A stretch of DNA of 35,459 nt, from assembly GCA_003551215.1 (NCBI GenBank), contig PUMD01000113.1, positions 1-35,459 on the forward strand. The letters run 5' to 3'. A program made the position numbers and the translations under genes. The notes below the pieces were generated by a model, which was given only the letters and a program-made list of their open reading frames with translations, was not told where the DNA came from and made no database searches. Of this stretch, positions 6,973-14,837 are shown one piece after another (the first letter of the stretch is position 1; the number at the start of each line of letters is the position of its first letter). The stretch comes from Clostridia bacterium. Its GTDB lineage: Bacteria; Bacillota; Sulfobacillia; SLMV01.

Positions 6973-8373
6973 TTGGATCTGCGGGTGGTGAAGGTTGGTG
7001 GTTCGGTGCTGCGTTCTGCCGGCGATTTCCAACTGGTATCGGATGTCGCGCAGAGGTACAGCAGGCCGGTGGTTGTGGTGCTTTCAGCGATGTCCGGCGT
7101 CACCGACATGCTGTTTTCGCAGCTGGGGCGCGTCCGTAGAGGGGATGATCCGGGGCCGATTCAGCGCAGGCTTTACGGTATGCACCGGAGGGTGTTTCAG
7201 CGGCTTGTCGCCAACCCGCGCAACCGGCGGGAGGCTGCCGGCATGCTGCGGAGGCACACCAGGCAGCTTGCGGCACTGGGCCGCCGTCTGGCGCCCGCGG
7301 GTAAAGGACAAGCGGGTGATTCAGCCAGGATGCTCAGCTGGGGGGAGAGGCTGGCTGTCAGTCTGGCAGCCGCGGTACTGCGGGACCGGGGCATCGAATG
7401 CCGCGAGCTGCTGCCAGAAGATCTGGGGTTGACCGCCGCCGAAACTCTGTCGGGGGCGAGAATTTACCTGCATGAGGCCGGTGAGAAACTGCAGGTCAAG
7501 CTGAGGTCGCCGGTGGTGCACCTGGTTGCCGGCTTCTACGCAGTACGCCAGGACGGCGCCGCGGTGCTGCTCGGCAGAGGCGGCAGCGATTACTCGGCCG
7601 CCTGTCTGGCGCACATTCTGTCGGCGGATTCGCTGGATCTTTTCAAGGGGGTGGCAGGGTTTCGAACCGCTGATCCGCGGGAGGTCGCAGGCACCCGGCC
7701 GGTATCCCGGCTAGGATACACCGAGGCCGCCGAACTTTGCTACTCAGGTGCGGATATCCTTCATCCGGCAGCCGTGGAACCGGTCAGCAAAAAGGATATA
7801 CCGATCCGAATCTTTCAGTGTCCGCCGGCAGCCGGGACAGTGAGCCCGCACAGCATAATTGGCCCTCAAGCCGCAGCAGCCGGTCCTCAGATAAGGGGGA
7901 TAGCCTCCACTGACGGATGCTCCCTGCTGCGCATGTCCGGTACCGATGTTGGGTTTGAGCCGGGCACCATCAGCACCGTTTCGCGGGGCTTGAAGGAAAG
8001 GAAGATCAATATACGGTCGGTGCTGACCTCGCAGACGTGCATATCCTTTGTGCTGGGCTCCGAAGACCTGGATGATGCCGCGGCAGCTATAAGTCAGCTG
8101 GCACCGCCTGAGGTGAGTGCCGTTGATACCCAACAGCGGGTTGCCCTGGTGGCGGTGGTGGGTGAATCGGTTGGAACCAGTGCGGCCGTACTGTGCCGCA
8201 CCGTCAGTGCTGCGCAGCGCTGCGGTGTTGACATCGCCGCGGTTTGTGCAGGGGCCTGCCGGGCAGCGGTGTACCTGTTTGTCCCCCAGCCCGACCGCCT
8301 CAGAGTGCAGCGGGAGTTACATGCGGAGTTTTTTGGGAAGGGAGCTGAATTGGATGGCAAAAAGGACATATGA
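6973..8373 (+). CDS. lysC: Aspartate kinase (methionine-operon isozyme)
   Basis: 466 residues from TTG at 6973, with AAAGAGGTGG upstream; the longer open frame runs back through the riboswitch and is not credible. The amino-acid kinase fold is shown by RVVKVGGSVLR (residues 4-14), VVVLSAMSGVTDML, the SWGERLAVSLAAAVL region and LLGRGGSDYSAACLA. GFRTADPREV and TEAAELCYSGADILHP are typical of the aspartokinase catalytic domain. Two ACT domains follow (about residues 310-460). It makes L-aspartyl phosphate. The phosphate loop reads KVGGS rather than the usual KFGGT, so it is a divergent isozyme. It is the first gene after the SAM-I riboswitch and overlaps the next gene by 20 bp. Methionine or SAM control is by riboswitch; any ACT effector is unknown. 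Confidence 0.9.
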   Translation: MDLRVVKVGGSVLRSAGDFQLVSDVAQRYSRPVVVVLSAMSGVTDMLFSQLGRVRRGDDPGPIQRRLYGMHRRVFQRLVANPRNRREAAGMLRRHTRQLAALGRRLAPAGKGQAGDSARMLSWGERLAVSLAAAVLRDRGIECRELLPEDLGLTAAETLSGARIYLHEAGEKLQVKLRSPVVHLVAGFYAVRQDGAAVLLGRGGSDYSAACLAHILSADSLDLFKGVAGFRTADPREVAGTRPVSRLGYTEAAELCYSGADILHPAAVEPVSKKDIPIRIFQCPPAAGTVSPHSIIGPQAAAAGPQIRGIASTDGCSLLRMSGTDVGFEPGTISTVSRGLKERKINIRSVLTSQTCISFVLGSEDLDDAAAAISQLAPPEVSAVDTQQRVALVAVVGESVGTSAAVLCRTVSAAQRCGVDIAAVCAGACRAAVYLFVPQPDRLRVQRELHAEFFGKGAELDGKKDI

Positions 8374-9766
8374 GGAGATAAACCAACGCATCAGCCGGGG
8401 AGAGGCAGTGGTAATGACCGCCGAAGAGGTGGCCGTCATGGCGGAGACTGCCGGCCCGGAGGAGGTCGCCGCGGAGGTTGATGTAGTCACCACGGGTACC
8501 TTTGCCCCCATGTGCTCCAGCGGGGCGGTTTTGAATTTCGGTCACTGCAGTCCCCCCATTCGCATGGAGCAGGTATCTCTGAACGGGGTTTCTGCCCATG
8601 CCGGACTGGCGGCGGTGGACTGCTACCTGGGGGCCACGGCCGCCGGGCCAGCTGCAGAGTACGGCGGCGCCCACGTCATAGAAGACCTGGTCAGTGGAAA
8701 AGAGGTCCGGCTGGAGGCACACTCTGCCGGAACGGACTGCTATCCGCGCACCCACCTGCAGCAGACGGTCACGTCGGAATCAATGTCGGATATGCTGCTT
8801 TTCAACCCGCGGAACTGCTATCAGAACTACGCAGCTGCCACCAACAGCTCCGCGGGGCGGCTGTCCACTTACATGGGCCGGCTGCTGCCCCGGATGGCAA
8901 ATGTCACCTATTCAACGGCAGGGGAGCTGAGCCCCCTTTTGAATTCTCCCAAACTGAGAACCATCGGTATAGGCACCCCGGTGTTTCTCTGCGGAGCGCG
9001 GGGGTACGTGGTAAGCAGCGGTACCCAGTCAACCGACGAGGTAGCAGTCAACGATTCGGGCCTCCCCATCCGGGGAGCGGCCACCCTGGCGGTAGTCGGG
9101 GACATGAGGCAGATGGACCGCCGCTGGCTGCGCGCCGCCCGTTTTCCCGATTACGGAATTACCCTCTTTGTGGGGCTGGGCATACCCATACCGGTTCTTG
9201 ATGAGGAGATTGCCCGGGCGGTGAGCATCAGAAATGAGGACATTGATGTGGAAGTGGTGGACTACGGTAATCCGGGTCGACCCGCGGTATCCCGCACCAG
9301 TTATGCGCATCTCCGTTCCGGATGGATCCGTATGGGCCCCAGGCGCATCAGAACATCATCTTTGTCCAGCCTGCGGCGGGCAAGACAGCTGGCCGATGGG
9401 CTGCGGCAGCTGATCCTGCGGGGAGAGTTTGCGCTGATGCCGCCCGTGGACCCCCTTCCTTCACACAGCAGTCGCACAGGCTCTGGGGTGGAATCATCCT
9501 GCCTGCCGCGCGGCTCGGCGGGTTGGGTTAGGCAGGGGGCGCTCATCTGGAGCAGCTCAGATTGCGTACACTGCGGCGCCTGTACTGCCCCCTGTACGTC
9601 GGGGGCGCGGCGCCTGGACGAAAGGACAGCCGGGATGACTTTCAATGCAGATCTTTGCAGCGGATGTATGGAGTGTGCAGAAAACTGCCCCCTGGACTCT
9701 CTTAGGGCGGCGGGAGGTGGCAGTGATGACCGAAAGAGCCAGGACCTACCGGATTCTGTGCGATAG
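8354..9766 (+). CDS. COG1900 (DUF39) homocysteine synthase fused to a 2x[4Fe-4S] ferredoxin
   Basis: 470 residues from ATG at 8354 (GGGAGCTGAATTGG upstream); the open frame upstream lies inside lysC. Residues 1 to about 390 are the homocysteine-biosynthesis (DUF39) domain, with conserved APMCSSGAVLNFGHCSPP and SAGTDCYPRTH. Their cysteines fall at C54 and C129, close to the two that I recall as required in Methanosarcina MA1821. The C-terminus is a ferredoxin: CVHCGACTAPC and CSGCMECAENCP, both complete CX2CX2CX3C sets. By knowledge of the family, it inserts sulfide-derived sulfur into aspartate semialdehyde to give homocysteine, with the ferredoxin supplying electrons. No CBS or NIL domain is evident, unlike the archaeal two-protein form. 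It overlaps lysC and the UPF0280 gene, so expression is coupled. Confidence 0.9.
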   Translation: MAKRTYEEINQRISRGEAVVMTAEEVAVMAETAGPEEVAAEVDVVTTGTFAPMCSSGAVLNFGHCSPPIRMEQVSLNGVSAHAGLAAVDCYLGATAAGPAAEYGGAHVIEDLVSGKEVRLEAHSAGTDCYPRTHLQQTVTSESMSDMLLFNPRNCYQNYAAATNSSAGRLSTYMGRLLPRMANVTYSTAGELSPLLNSPKLRTIGIGTPVFLCGARGYVVSSGTQSTDEVAVNDSGLPIRGAATLAVVGDMRQMDRRWLRAARFPDYGITLFVGLGIPIPVLDEEIARAVSIRNEDIDVEVVDYGNPGRPAVSRTSYAHLRSGWIRMGPRRIRTSSLSSLRRARQLADGLRQLILRGEFALMPPVDPLPSHSSRTGSGVESSCLPRGSAGWVRQGALIWSSSDCVHCGACTAPCTSGARRLDERTAGMTFNADLCSGCMECAENCPLDSLRAAGGGSDDRKSQDLPDSVR

Positions 9767-10550
9767 TCTGCGGTTCAGAAGTTTCACCCTCCGGTACAAA
9801 GACGCCGACGTGTGGATGGCGATCGACCCGTCGGCCGACCTCTCCGGCGAGGCCCGGTGGGAGTGCCTGCGGTACCTGGCCGGACTCTACCGGCAGGTCG
9901 AGGAGCACATAAGGCGCTGTCCCGAGTTCGGAGTCTCAATGCAGCCGCTGCCCGGAGGGGGCGAGTATCCCCGGATAATAGGGGATATGCTGAGGGCCGC
10001 CCGGGCCGCCGGAGTGGGCCCCATGGCGGCAGTCGCGGGAGCAGTTGCTGATCATCTGGGACGGTTTGCCCTCAAGAGGCTGCAGGCACAGCAGGTTGTG
10101 GTAGAAAACGGAGGCGATGTATTTGTCAGCGTTACTGACCCCATAGCCGTGGGAATCCACGCGGGAGCATCTCCGATGACCAGCCGGCTGGCGCTGGAAA
10201 TCGAAGGTGACAGCGGGCCTTTAGGCATCTGCACATCCTCTGGTACGGTGGGGCATGCGTACAGCGCCGGGTGCGCTGATGCCTTCTGTATCGTGTGCAG
10301 CGATGCCGCCCGGGCGGATGCATATGCCACCCTGTGGGCAAATCAGGTCAAAGGGCCCGGTGCACTCCGGACCCTGGTCAAAAAGGCAGCTGCGCAGCCG
10401 GAGATCAACAGTGCACTTGCCGTCCTGGGAGACCAGCTAGCATACTGCGGCATTCACAGACTGCGGTTTCCTTCGTCTGAGCCGAGCCGGTCAAAGGGCC
10501 AGGCGGTGCCTGTCTATACCGGGGAAGGGATGGTGCGTCATGGTGATTAG
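9726..10550 (+). CDS. UPF0280 / COG2122 (ApbE-like) sulfide-assimilation protein
   Basis: 274 residues from ATG at 9726, preceded by CGGGAGGTGG; the upstream open frame lies in the ferredoxin end of the previous gene (41-bp overlap). Recognisable family stretches are MAAVAGAVADHLGRFAL, QVVVENGGDVFVSV, PLGICTSSGTVGHAYS and CADAFCIVCSDAARADAYAT. This family resembles ApbE flavin transferases in fold. Its archaeal member MA1715 has been linked genetically to growth on low sulfide. Its exact chemistry is not settled. Position between the homocysteine synthase and aspartate-semialdehyde dehydrogenase, with overlaps on both sides, supports a role in delivering sulfur for homocysteine formation. Confidence 0.88.
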   Translation: MTERARTYRILCDSLRFRSFTLRYKDADVWMAIDPSADLSGEARWECLRYLAGLYRQVEEHIRRCPEFGVSMQPLPGGGEYPRIIGDMLRAARAAGVGPMAAVAGAVADHLGRFALKRLQAQQVVVENGGDVFVSVTDPIAVGIHAGASPMTSRLALEIEGDSGPLGICTSSGTVGHAYSAGCADAFCIVCSDAARADAYATLWANQVKGPGALRTLVKKAAAQPEINSALAVLGDQLAYCGIHRLRFPSSEPSRSKGQAVPVYTGEGMVRHGD

Positions 10551-11610
10551 AGTTGCTGTTGCCGGAGCAACGGGAGCGGTGGGTATGCGGCTGGCGAGCA
10601 TTCTGGCCCGCCACAGCTGGTTTGAGGTGGTGGGCGTCAGCTCGTCTTCTGCGTCGGCTGGCCGGCCCTACGGTGAGTTTCTGGCCGGGACAGATGTGGG
10701 CCGGAGCCTGCCACAGCCGCAGATGGACCGGTTGTTCCGAATGGTAGTTGAGGATTCCGCCCATTTTGACCCGGCTGCAGCGGACCTCCTTTTCTCCGCC
10801 CTGCCTTCGGCGCCTGCGCAGAAACTCGAAGCACAGTACGCCCGCAGCACGCCGGTGGTAAGCACGTCCTCTGCCTTTCGAATGGAGCCCGACACCCCGA
10901 TACTGCTGGGTGGTGTGAACACTGAACACACCGGGCTTTTGGAGACTCAGCAGAGAAACCGCTGCTGGAAGGGCTTTGTGGCACCCAAGCCCAACTGCGC
11001 CGTGGCAGGGTTGGCCACAACGCTGGCTCCCCTGCGGGACACCTTTGGTCTGCGTAGCGCGGTGGTAACCACCATGCAGGCGGTCTCTGGAGCCGGCCTG
11101 TCGCCGGGCGTGAGGGCATTCGATGTGCTGGGCAACATAATACCGTATATTCCCCGAGAGGAGCAGAAGGTGGCCTGTGAACCCAGAAAGATACTGGGTA
11201 GAATGGACGACGGCCGCATAGAGCTGGCATCATTTTCGGTAGATGCCACCTGCACGCGGGTTCCGGTGCTCGATGGGCATCTGATGTCGGTTTATGTGCG
11301 CACGGAGCGGCCGATCAGCCCAGGGGAAGCCCGGAGGGCCTTTGAGTCCTTCGGCCGGGACGCCCCGACGCGGGGGCTCCCCAGCAGCCCGAAGCGGACG
11401 ATCACGGTGTGTGAAAACGAGGCAGGTCCCCAGCCCCGGCTGGATAGAGACCGCGAGGGCGGCATGACGGTGACCGTGGGTAGGCTGCGGTCCGGCGGGG
11501 CCGAGGGATTGAGGTACCTGTGTCTGGTGCACAACACCAAGCTGGGAGCGGCGAAGGGAGCGGTTCTGACCGCCGAGTATCTGGCCTCCCGTTTCCTTCG
11601 CTGGGTGTAG
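10540..11610 (+). CDS. asd: Aspartate-semialdehyde dehydrogenase, archaeal/fungal type
   Basis: 356 residues from ATG at 10540, overlapping the UPF0280 gene by 11 bp. The NADP-binding loop is GATGAVGMRLA (residues 9-19). The catalytic cysteine is C153 in PKPNCAVAGLATTL and the catalytic histidine is probably H247 in VLDGHLMSV. QAVSGAG (180-186) is the conserved glycine loop of the family. It reduces aspartyl phosphate to L-aspartate 4-semialdehyde, the proposed direct acceptor of sulfur for the neighbouring COG1900 protein. No homoserine dehydrogenase, homoserine acyltransferase or MetY/MetB is present nearby, which fits the direct route. It is followed by 78 bp without a visible terminator, then the MetE-like gene. 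Confidence 0.92.
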   Translation: MVIRVAVAGATGAVGMRLASILARHSWFEVVGVSSSSASAGRPYGEFLAGTDVGRSLPQPQMDRLFRMVVEDSAHFDPAAADLLFSALPSAPAQKLEAQYARSTPVVSTSSAFRMEPDTPILLGGVNTEHTGLLETQQRNRCWKGFVAPKPNCAVAGLATTLAPLRDTFGLRSAVVTTMQAVSGAGLSPGVRAFDVLGNIIPYIPREEQKVACEPRKILGRMDDGRIELASFSVDATCTRVPVLDGHLMSVYVRTERPISPGEARRAFESFGRDAPTRGLPSSPKRTITVCENEAGPQPRLDRDREGGMTVTVGRLRSGGAEGLRYLCLVHNTKLGAAKGAVLTAEYLASRFLRWV

Positions 11611-11688
11611 GATGCACGGCATCGCAGCCCTTTAACTTACGGCCTGTGTAAACTCGGAGTTGAACTTCTTCGAAAGGGGTGTTGCAAC

Positions 11689-12726
11689 GTGAATGATCTG
11701 TTTTTTGGACTCGCTGCCACCGGTATCGGCAGCCTTCCTCACCAGCGCACAGAAAAAGCGCTGCAGCTGATAAGGCGCCACCTGCGGGAGGTGCCGTTTT
11801 GGCCTCAGCTGCCTCGCCGCTGCCCGGCAGAACTGATGGACCGTCAGTTTCTGCAACCCCTGCCGGGTCTGCAGCTGGTCGATGGAAGCGTGACAGTGGA
11901 CGCTTCATGCCTGCAGAAACGGGCGGAGACTATCCTGCGTCGGTACATCGATAAAGAGCCCATGCCCAATCCCTCTTTGCAGTACGCAGCCGGACTGCAC
12001 GCTTTTGCCGACGGTGACTGGTCGCACGCACAGGTGGTAAAGGGGCAGATCACCGGTCCAATAACGCTCGGCCTGGCGGTGAAAGACCGCAGCAATAACC
12101 GACCTGCTTTGTATTCTGATCAGATCATGCAGTATATTGTGGCCCTGCTGACGGTGTCTGCTGCCTGGCAGGAGCAGTTTCTGCGCAACGCCTGTGAAAA
12201 ACCGACCATCATGTTCGTTGATGAACCGGCCTTCGCCAGCCTTGGTTCCGCCTTTTACCCCTACCCTGCAGAGAAGACCAGAAGGTGGCTGGGGGAGATA
12301 ATCGGGGCGATGAGCGGGCTCACCGCAGTGCACTGCTGCGGGTCGGCCGACTGGCCGATGCTCATGCAGCTTGGGTTTGACATAATCTCCTTTGACGCCT
12401 ACCAGTACGGCGAGCAATTTGTCGCACATGCAGAGGCTGTCGCGGATTTCTGTCGAGCAGGCGGCATGTTGGCCTGGGGGCTGGTTCCCACCGACCCCAC
12501 TGATTCAGAACCCCGGCTGCAGGCGCTGGTTGAAAAGTGGGAAGCGCTGAGCAGCCGCATCCTGGAAGGTGGCGGTGATATGACACTGCGGCAGCTGGCT
12601 TCCCGGTCGCTCATCACTCCCGCATGCGGTCTGGGGGCCGGGACGGTCTCACAGGCAAAACGGGCACTGGCCCTGACGGAGCAGCTGTCAGGGCGGCTCC
12701 GCCGGACCGTCTATGCATCGGACTAG
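11689..12726 (+). CDS. Core-MetE-type methionine synthase (UROD/MetE superfamily)
   Basis: 345 residues from GTG with AAAGGGGTG 7 bp upstream. The start LAATGIGSLPHQ and the core KGQITGPITLGL are characteristic of the barrel shared by uroporphyrinogen decarboxylase and cobalamin-independent methionine synthase. The MetE zinc site is kept: H215-x-C217 in AVHCCGSADW and C313 in TPACGLGAGT, equivalent to HxC and PDCGLK of MetE. The N-terminal MetE domain that helps bind methyl-folate polyglutamate is missing. Short, folate-independent core-MetE proteins use methyl groups from corrinoid proteins. Placement as last gene of the SAM-riboswitch operon argues for homocysteine methylation. The methyl donor is not identifiable in this window. 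Confidence 0.85.
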   Translation: MNDLFFGLAATGIGSLPHQRTEKALQLIRRHLREVPFWPQLPRRCPAELMDRQFLQPLPGLQLVDGSVTVDASCLQKRAETILRRYIDKEPMPNPSLQYAAGLHAFADGDWSHAQVVKGQITGPITLGLAVKDRSNNRPALYSDQIMQYIVALLTVSAAWQEQFLRNACEKPTIMFVDEPAFASLGSAFYPYPAEKTRRWLGEIIGAMSGLTAVHCCGSADWPMLMQLGFDIISFDAYQYGEQFVAHAEAVADFCRAGGMLAWGLVPTDPTDSEPRLQALVEKWEALSSRILEGGGDMTLRQLASRSLITPACGLGAGTVSQAKRALALTEQLSGRLRRTVYASD

Positions 12727-12877
12727 CTTTTGATCTCATCTTTGTGCTGTCGGTCCCTTACGCTGCCGGGCCGTCAGGAGGTATCATTAAGGTAAGCACG
12801 TAGTGCAAAGCAGAGGGTCGGTACGCTGCCGCGGTCGATGAAGCAGGGGCCTTGCTCGCTCCGGAGGAGTGGTTTCA

Positions 12878-13768
12878 GTGCAGGTCAGTATCGCTGAGAA
12901 GCAAATAGAGGCGTTCATAAGTGCAGCTGAGGACGGCGGTGAAGACCGCTGGGAGGTGTTCTCAAGGCACCTGTACCGTCCCTTCAGGCACGTCTGGGAG
13001 CCCTGGTTTATCACTTTCGGCTGGTGTAAACCGGGCAGCGAACAGGCGCGTGCAATGGTGGATTCGCTAAACCTGCAGCAGTGCGCAGAGCAGCTGCGCC
13101 GTTTTCGCCAGGATGGGGCCGCCGGCATCATCTGTGACACCCTAGGGGAAGCGGAGTCATTCTGTCCGTCGGGGGACAATGCCGGTGCCTTTGTACTTTT
13201 GGGGCTGGGCCGTACCGATGGGTGCGTTGTGTTCACCGGTGAGGGGCCTGCACTGTTTTTGGGAGTTGATACCTATCCCGGTGGGGACCACCTGCCCGAT
13301 CTGGTGGCCCACGAGTACAATCACGTGGTCCGCCTCAGCTGCCGGGAGGTGGCCCCGGGACAGGTTGACGAAGACGCCGGTCTGTTTGCCGGCCTGACCG
13401 TTGGCGACCTGACAGTTATGGAGGGACTGGCGGTGGCTTTTCCTCTGTGTCTGCGGGGAGAGAAAGTCACCCGTTACGCCGTATCTGAGGCTGGGTTCAT
13501 GGATGAAGGTGCAGTTGAGTTATGCCTGGAAAGTGAACAACAGATACGGCGGGAAATTCACAATGTCTGGGGTGAACCGCTATCTGAGAATCTCATGCTC
13601 AGGTTTTTCGCCAGCGGTAGCCTGACAGAAGGCCAAGAGGGCGAAATGCCGGCGAAAGCCGGTTATTTTATGGGGGCGCGGCTGGTGCAGCGGCTCCTTG
13701 ACCGGGGATGGGATATAGGGGAGCTGACCACGGCTCCAACTGAGCGTTTTCGCCCTCGCGGCGGCTGA
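12878..13768 (+). CDS. DUF2268 putative zinc-dependent protease
   Basis: 296 residues from GTG at 12878, which sits 8 bp after GGAGGAG; the in-frame GTG at 12869 touches that ribosome site. A zinc-protease motif HEYNH (residues 145-149, in LVAHEYNHVVRLSC) and a downstream acidic stretch VMEGLAVAFPL match the DUF2268 family, which includes B. subtilis YjaZ. No signal peptide or membrane helix is seen, so it is probably cytoplasmic. It follows the methionine operon after about 150 bp and seems to be a separate unit. Its substrate is unknown. Confidence 0.75.
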   Translation: MQVSIAEKQIEAFISAAEDGGEDRWEVFSRHLYRPFRHVWEPWFITFGWCKPGSEQARAMVDSLNLQQCAEQLRRFRQDGAAGIICDTLGEAESFCPSGDNAGAFVLLGLGRTDGCVVFTGEGPALFLGVDTYPGGDHLPDLVAHEYNHVVRLSCREVAPGQVDEDAGLFAGLTVGDLTVMEGLAVAFPLCLRGEKVTRYAVSEAGFMDEGAVELCLESEQQIRREIHNVWGEPLSENLMLRFFASGSLTEGQEGEMPAKAGYFMGARLVQRLLDRGWDIGELTTAPTERFRPRGG

Positions 13769-14020
13769 TATTGCGGGGCACGGGGTGGAGGGCCGGAGGC
13801 GCTGCTTGATTCAGCTGGGGATGGCGGCTAAAATGAACCTGAAGTCTGTGCTTTCCTCTGACGTCGCTTCGTTGATCCGTCCGCTGACCTTACTACATAG
13901 CAGCCAGTTCAGAGATGATTCTCAGTCAAGCAGCAGCAAAGCCAAAGCTGTTTGGCACTTGGCCCACAACGACCAATCGAATCTGCCTTATGCACAGGTG
14001 CAAAAGGGGGAGGTGAGACC

Positions 14021-14719
14021 GTGCAGCGTCTTCACATTAGCGTTCCGCTGGCCGCTTTGCTGATACTGGTGCTTTTCGCCGCGGCAGGGTTGATTTCCGG
14101 TTGCAACGGGGAGTTCCGGCTCCTGACTGACCGCGACGAGGTAGTGGAGTATTCGGTAGCGAGCACTTCCGAAGAGGAAATAAATGGTGCTCACAAACTG
14201 GTATATCAGGTAGTCATTGAAGAGGAAGCCTCCGTCGAGCAAATGCGGGAGACCTCCAAGGCGGTTGTAAATGAGGCTATCGCCGGCGAGGATAAGTTCA
14301 ACGCCATAACTCTGCACCTTTATGACCGGAAGGAGTTCACCAGAGGAGCCTTCACCCTCGGACGGGTGCGATTTACCAAAGATGGCGACATCGACCGGGC
14401 GGTCGACATCGAAGCCGGGGATTACCGGAACATGGACTTCGAGTGGCAGCTGATGCATAAAGACTGGTCGCGGCAGCCTTCGTCGCAGACCGTCTCGATA
14501 TACGTTGCCTGGTATGAGGTTCACGATGAAGTAAAGGAAGCGCTGGAGAAAGGCGAGGATGTACCCGAACACCTGGTGACTGAGGATGGAGAGCGGGTTG
14601 ACCATCACGCCGTTGATGAGAAGATCGCCGAAGAGTTTGGCATCAGTGTGCAGAGGGTAAATGAGGTCTTTCAGCAGATAACCGACTGGAGATTGATGAA
14701 TGTGCAGACTGGACCGTGA
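14021..14719 (+). CDS. Lipoprotein with DUF4875-like domain
   Basis: 232 residues from GTG at 14021 with AAAGGGGGAGGTG upstream; longer readings lack a ribosome site. The N-terminus has a hydrophobic stretch ending in a lipobox (LISGC, Cys28), so the mature protein is predicted to be lipid-anchored outside the membrane. The following domain (VASTSEEEINGAHKLVYQVV ... AITLHLYDRKEFT ... GRVRFTKDGD) resembles DUF4875, a family of unknown role. The C-terminus has a short EKIAEEFGISVQRVNEVFQQ helix pair. It is preceded by about 250 bp without a gene. The lipoprotein call is firm; the domain name is a recollection of sequence pattern. Confidence 0.65.
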   Translation: MQRLHISVPLAALLILVLFAAAGLISGCNGEFRLLTDRDEVVEYSVASTSEEEINGAHKLVYQVVIEEEASVEQMRETSKAVVNEAIAGEDKFNAITLHLYDRKEFTRGAFTLGRVRFTKDGDIDRAVDIEAGDYRNMDFEWQLMHKDWSRQPSSQTVSIYVAWYEVHDEVKEALEKGEDVPEHLVTEDGERVDHHAVDEKIAEEFGISVQRVNEVFQQITDWRLMNVQTGP

Positions 14720-14772
14720 GTTGACATTTGTGCGCTTATCGACCCCATCTGGTTACTCAACGCATGCTCTTG

Positions 14773-14801
14773 TTGACACCTGGTGAAGCCGGGGATAATA
14801 T
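14773..14801 (+). promoter_or_regulatory. Promoter of the TetR-family gene
   Basis: A perfect -35 TTGACA (14773-14778) is followed after 17 bp by TAATAT (14796-14801); GATAAT two bases earlier is an alternative -10 with 15-bp spacing. Expected transcription start is near 14808, at the edge of the operator palindrome. Confidence 0.6.
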
Positions 14802-14806
14802 GGGAG

Positions 14807-14824
14807 TGATTGAGCAGTCAGTCA
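14807..14824 (+). promoter_or_regulatory. TetR operator, FadR-box-like palindrome
   Basis: TGATTGAGCAGTCAGTCA is an imperfect palindrome (TGANTGA-N4-TCANTCA, one mismatch between arms) placed from the transcription start to the ribosome site of the TetR gene. The spacing pattern matches the B. subtilis FadR consensus TGAATGAMTANTCATTCA as I recall it. This suggests autorepression by the gene at 14838. Confidence 0.6.
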
Positions 14825-14837
14825 GGAGGTGAGCGTA

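Noticed and set aside
7744..8133. Possible gene opposite the aspartokinase
   Set aside because: A shadow frame with no family match or ribosome site.
13785..14063. 92-codon open frame before the lipoprotein gene
   Set aside because: It overlaps the ribosome site and signal peptide of the lipoprotein, has low-complexity composition and no ribosome site of its own.
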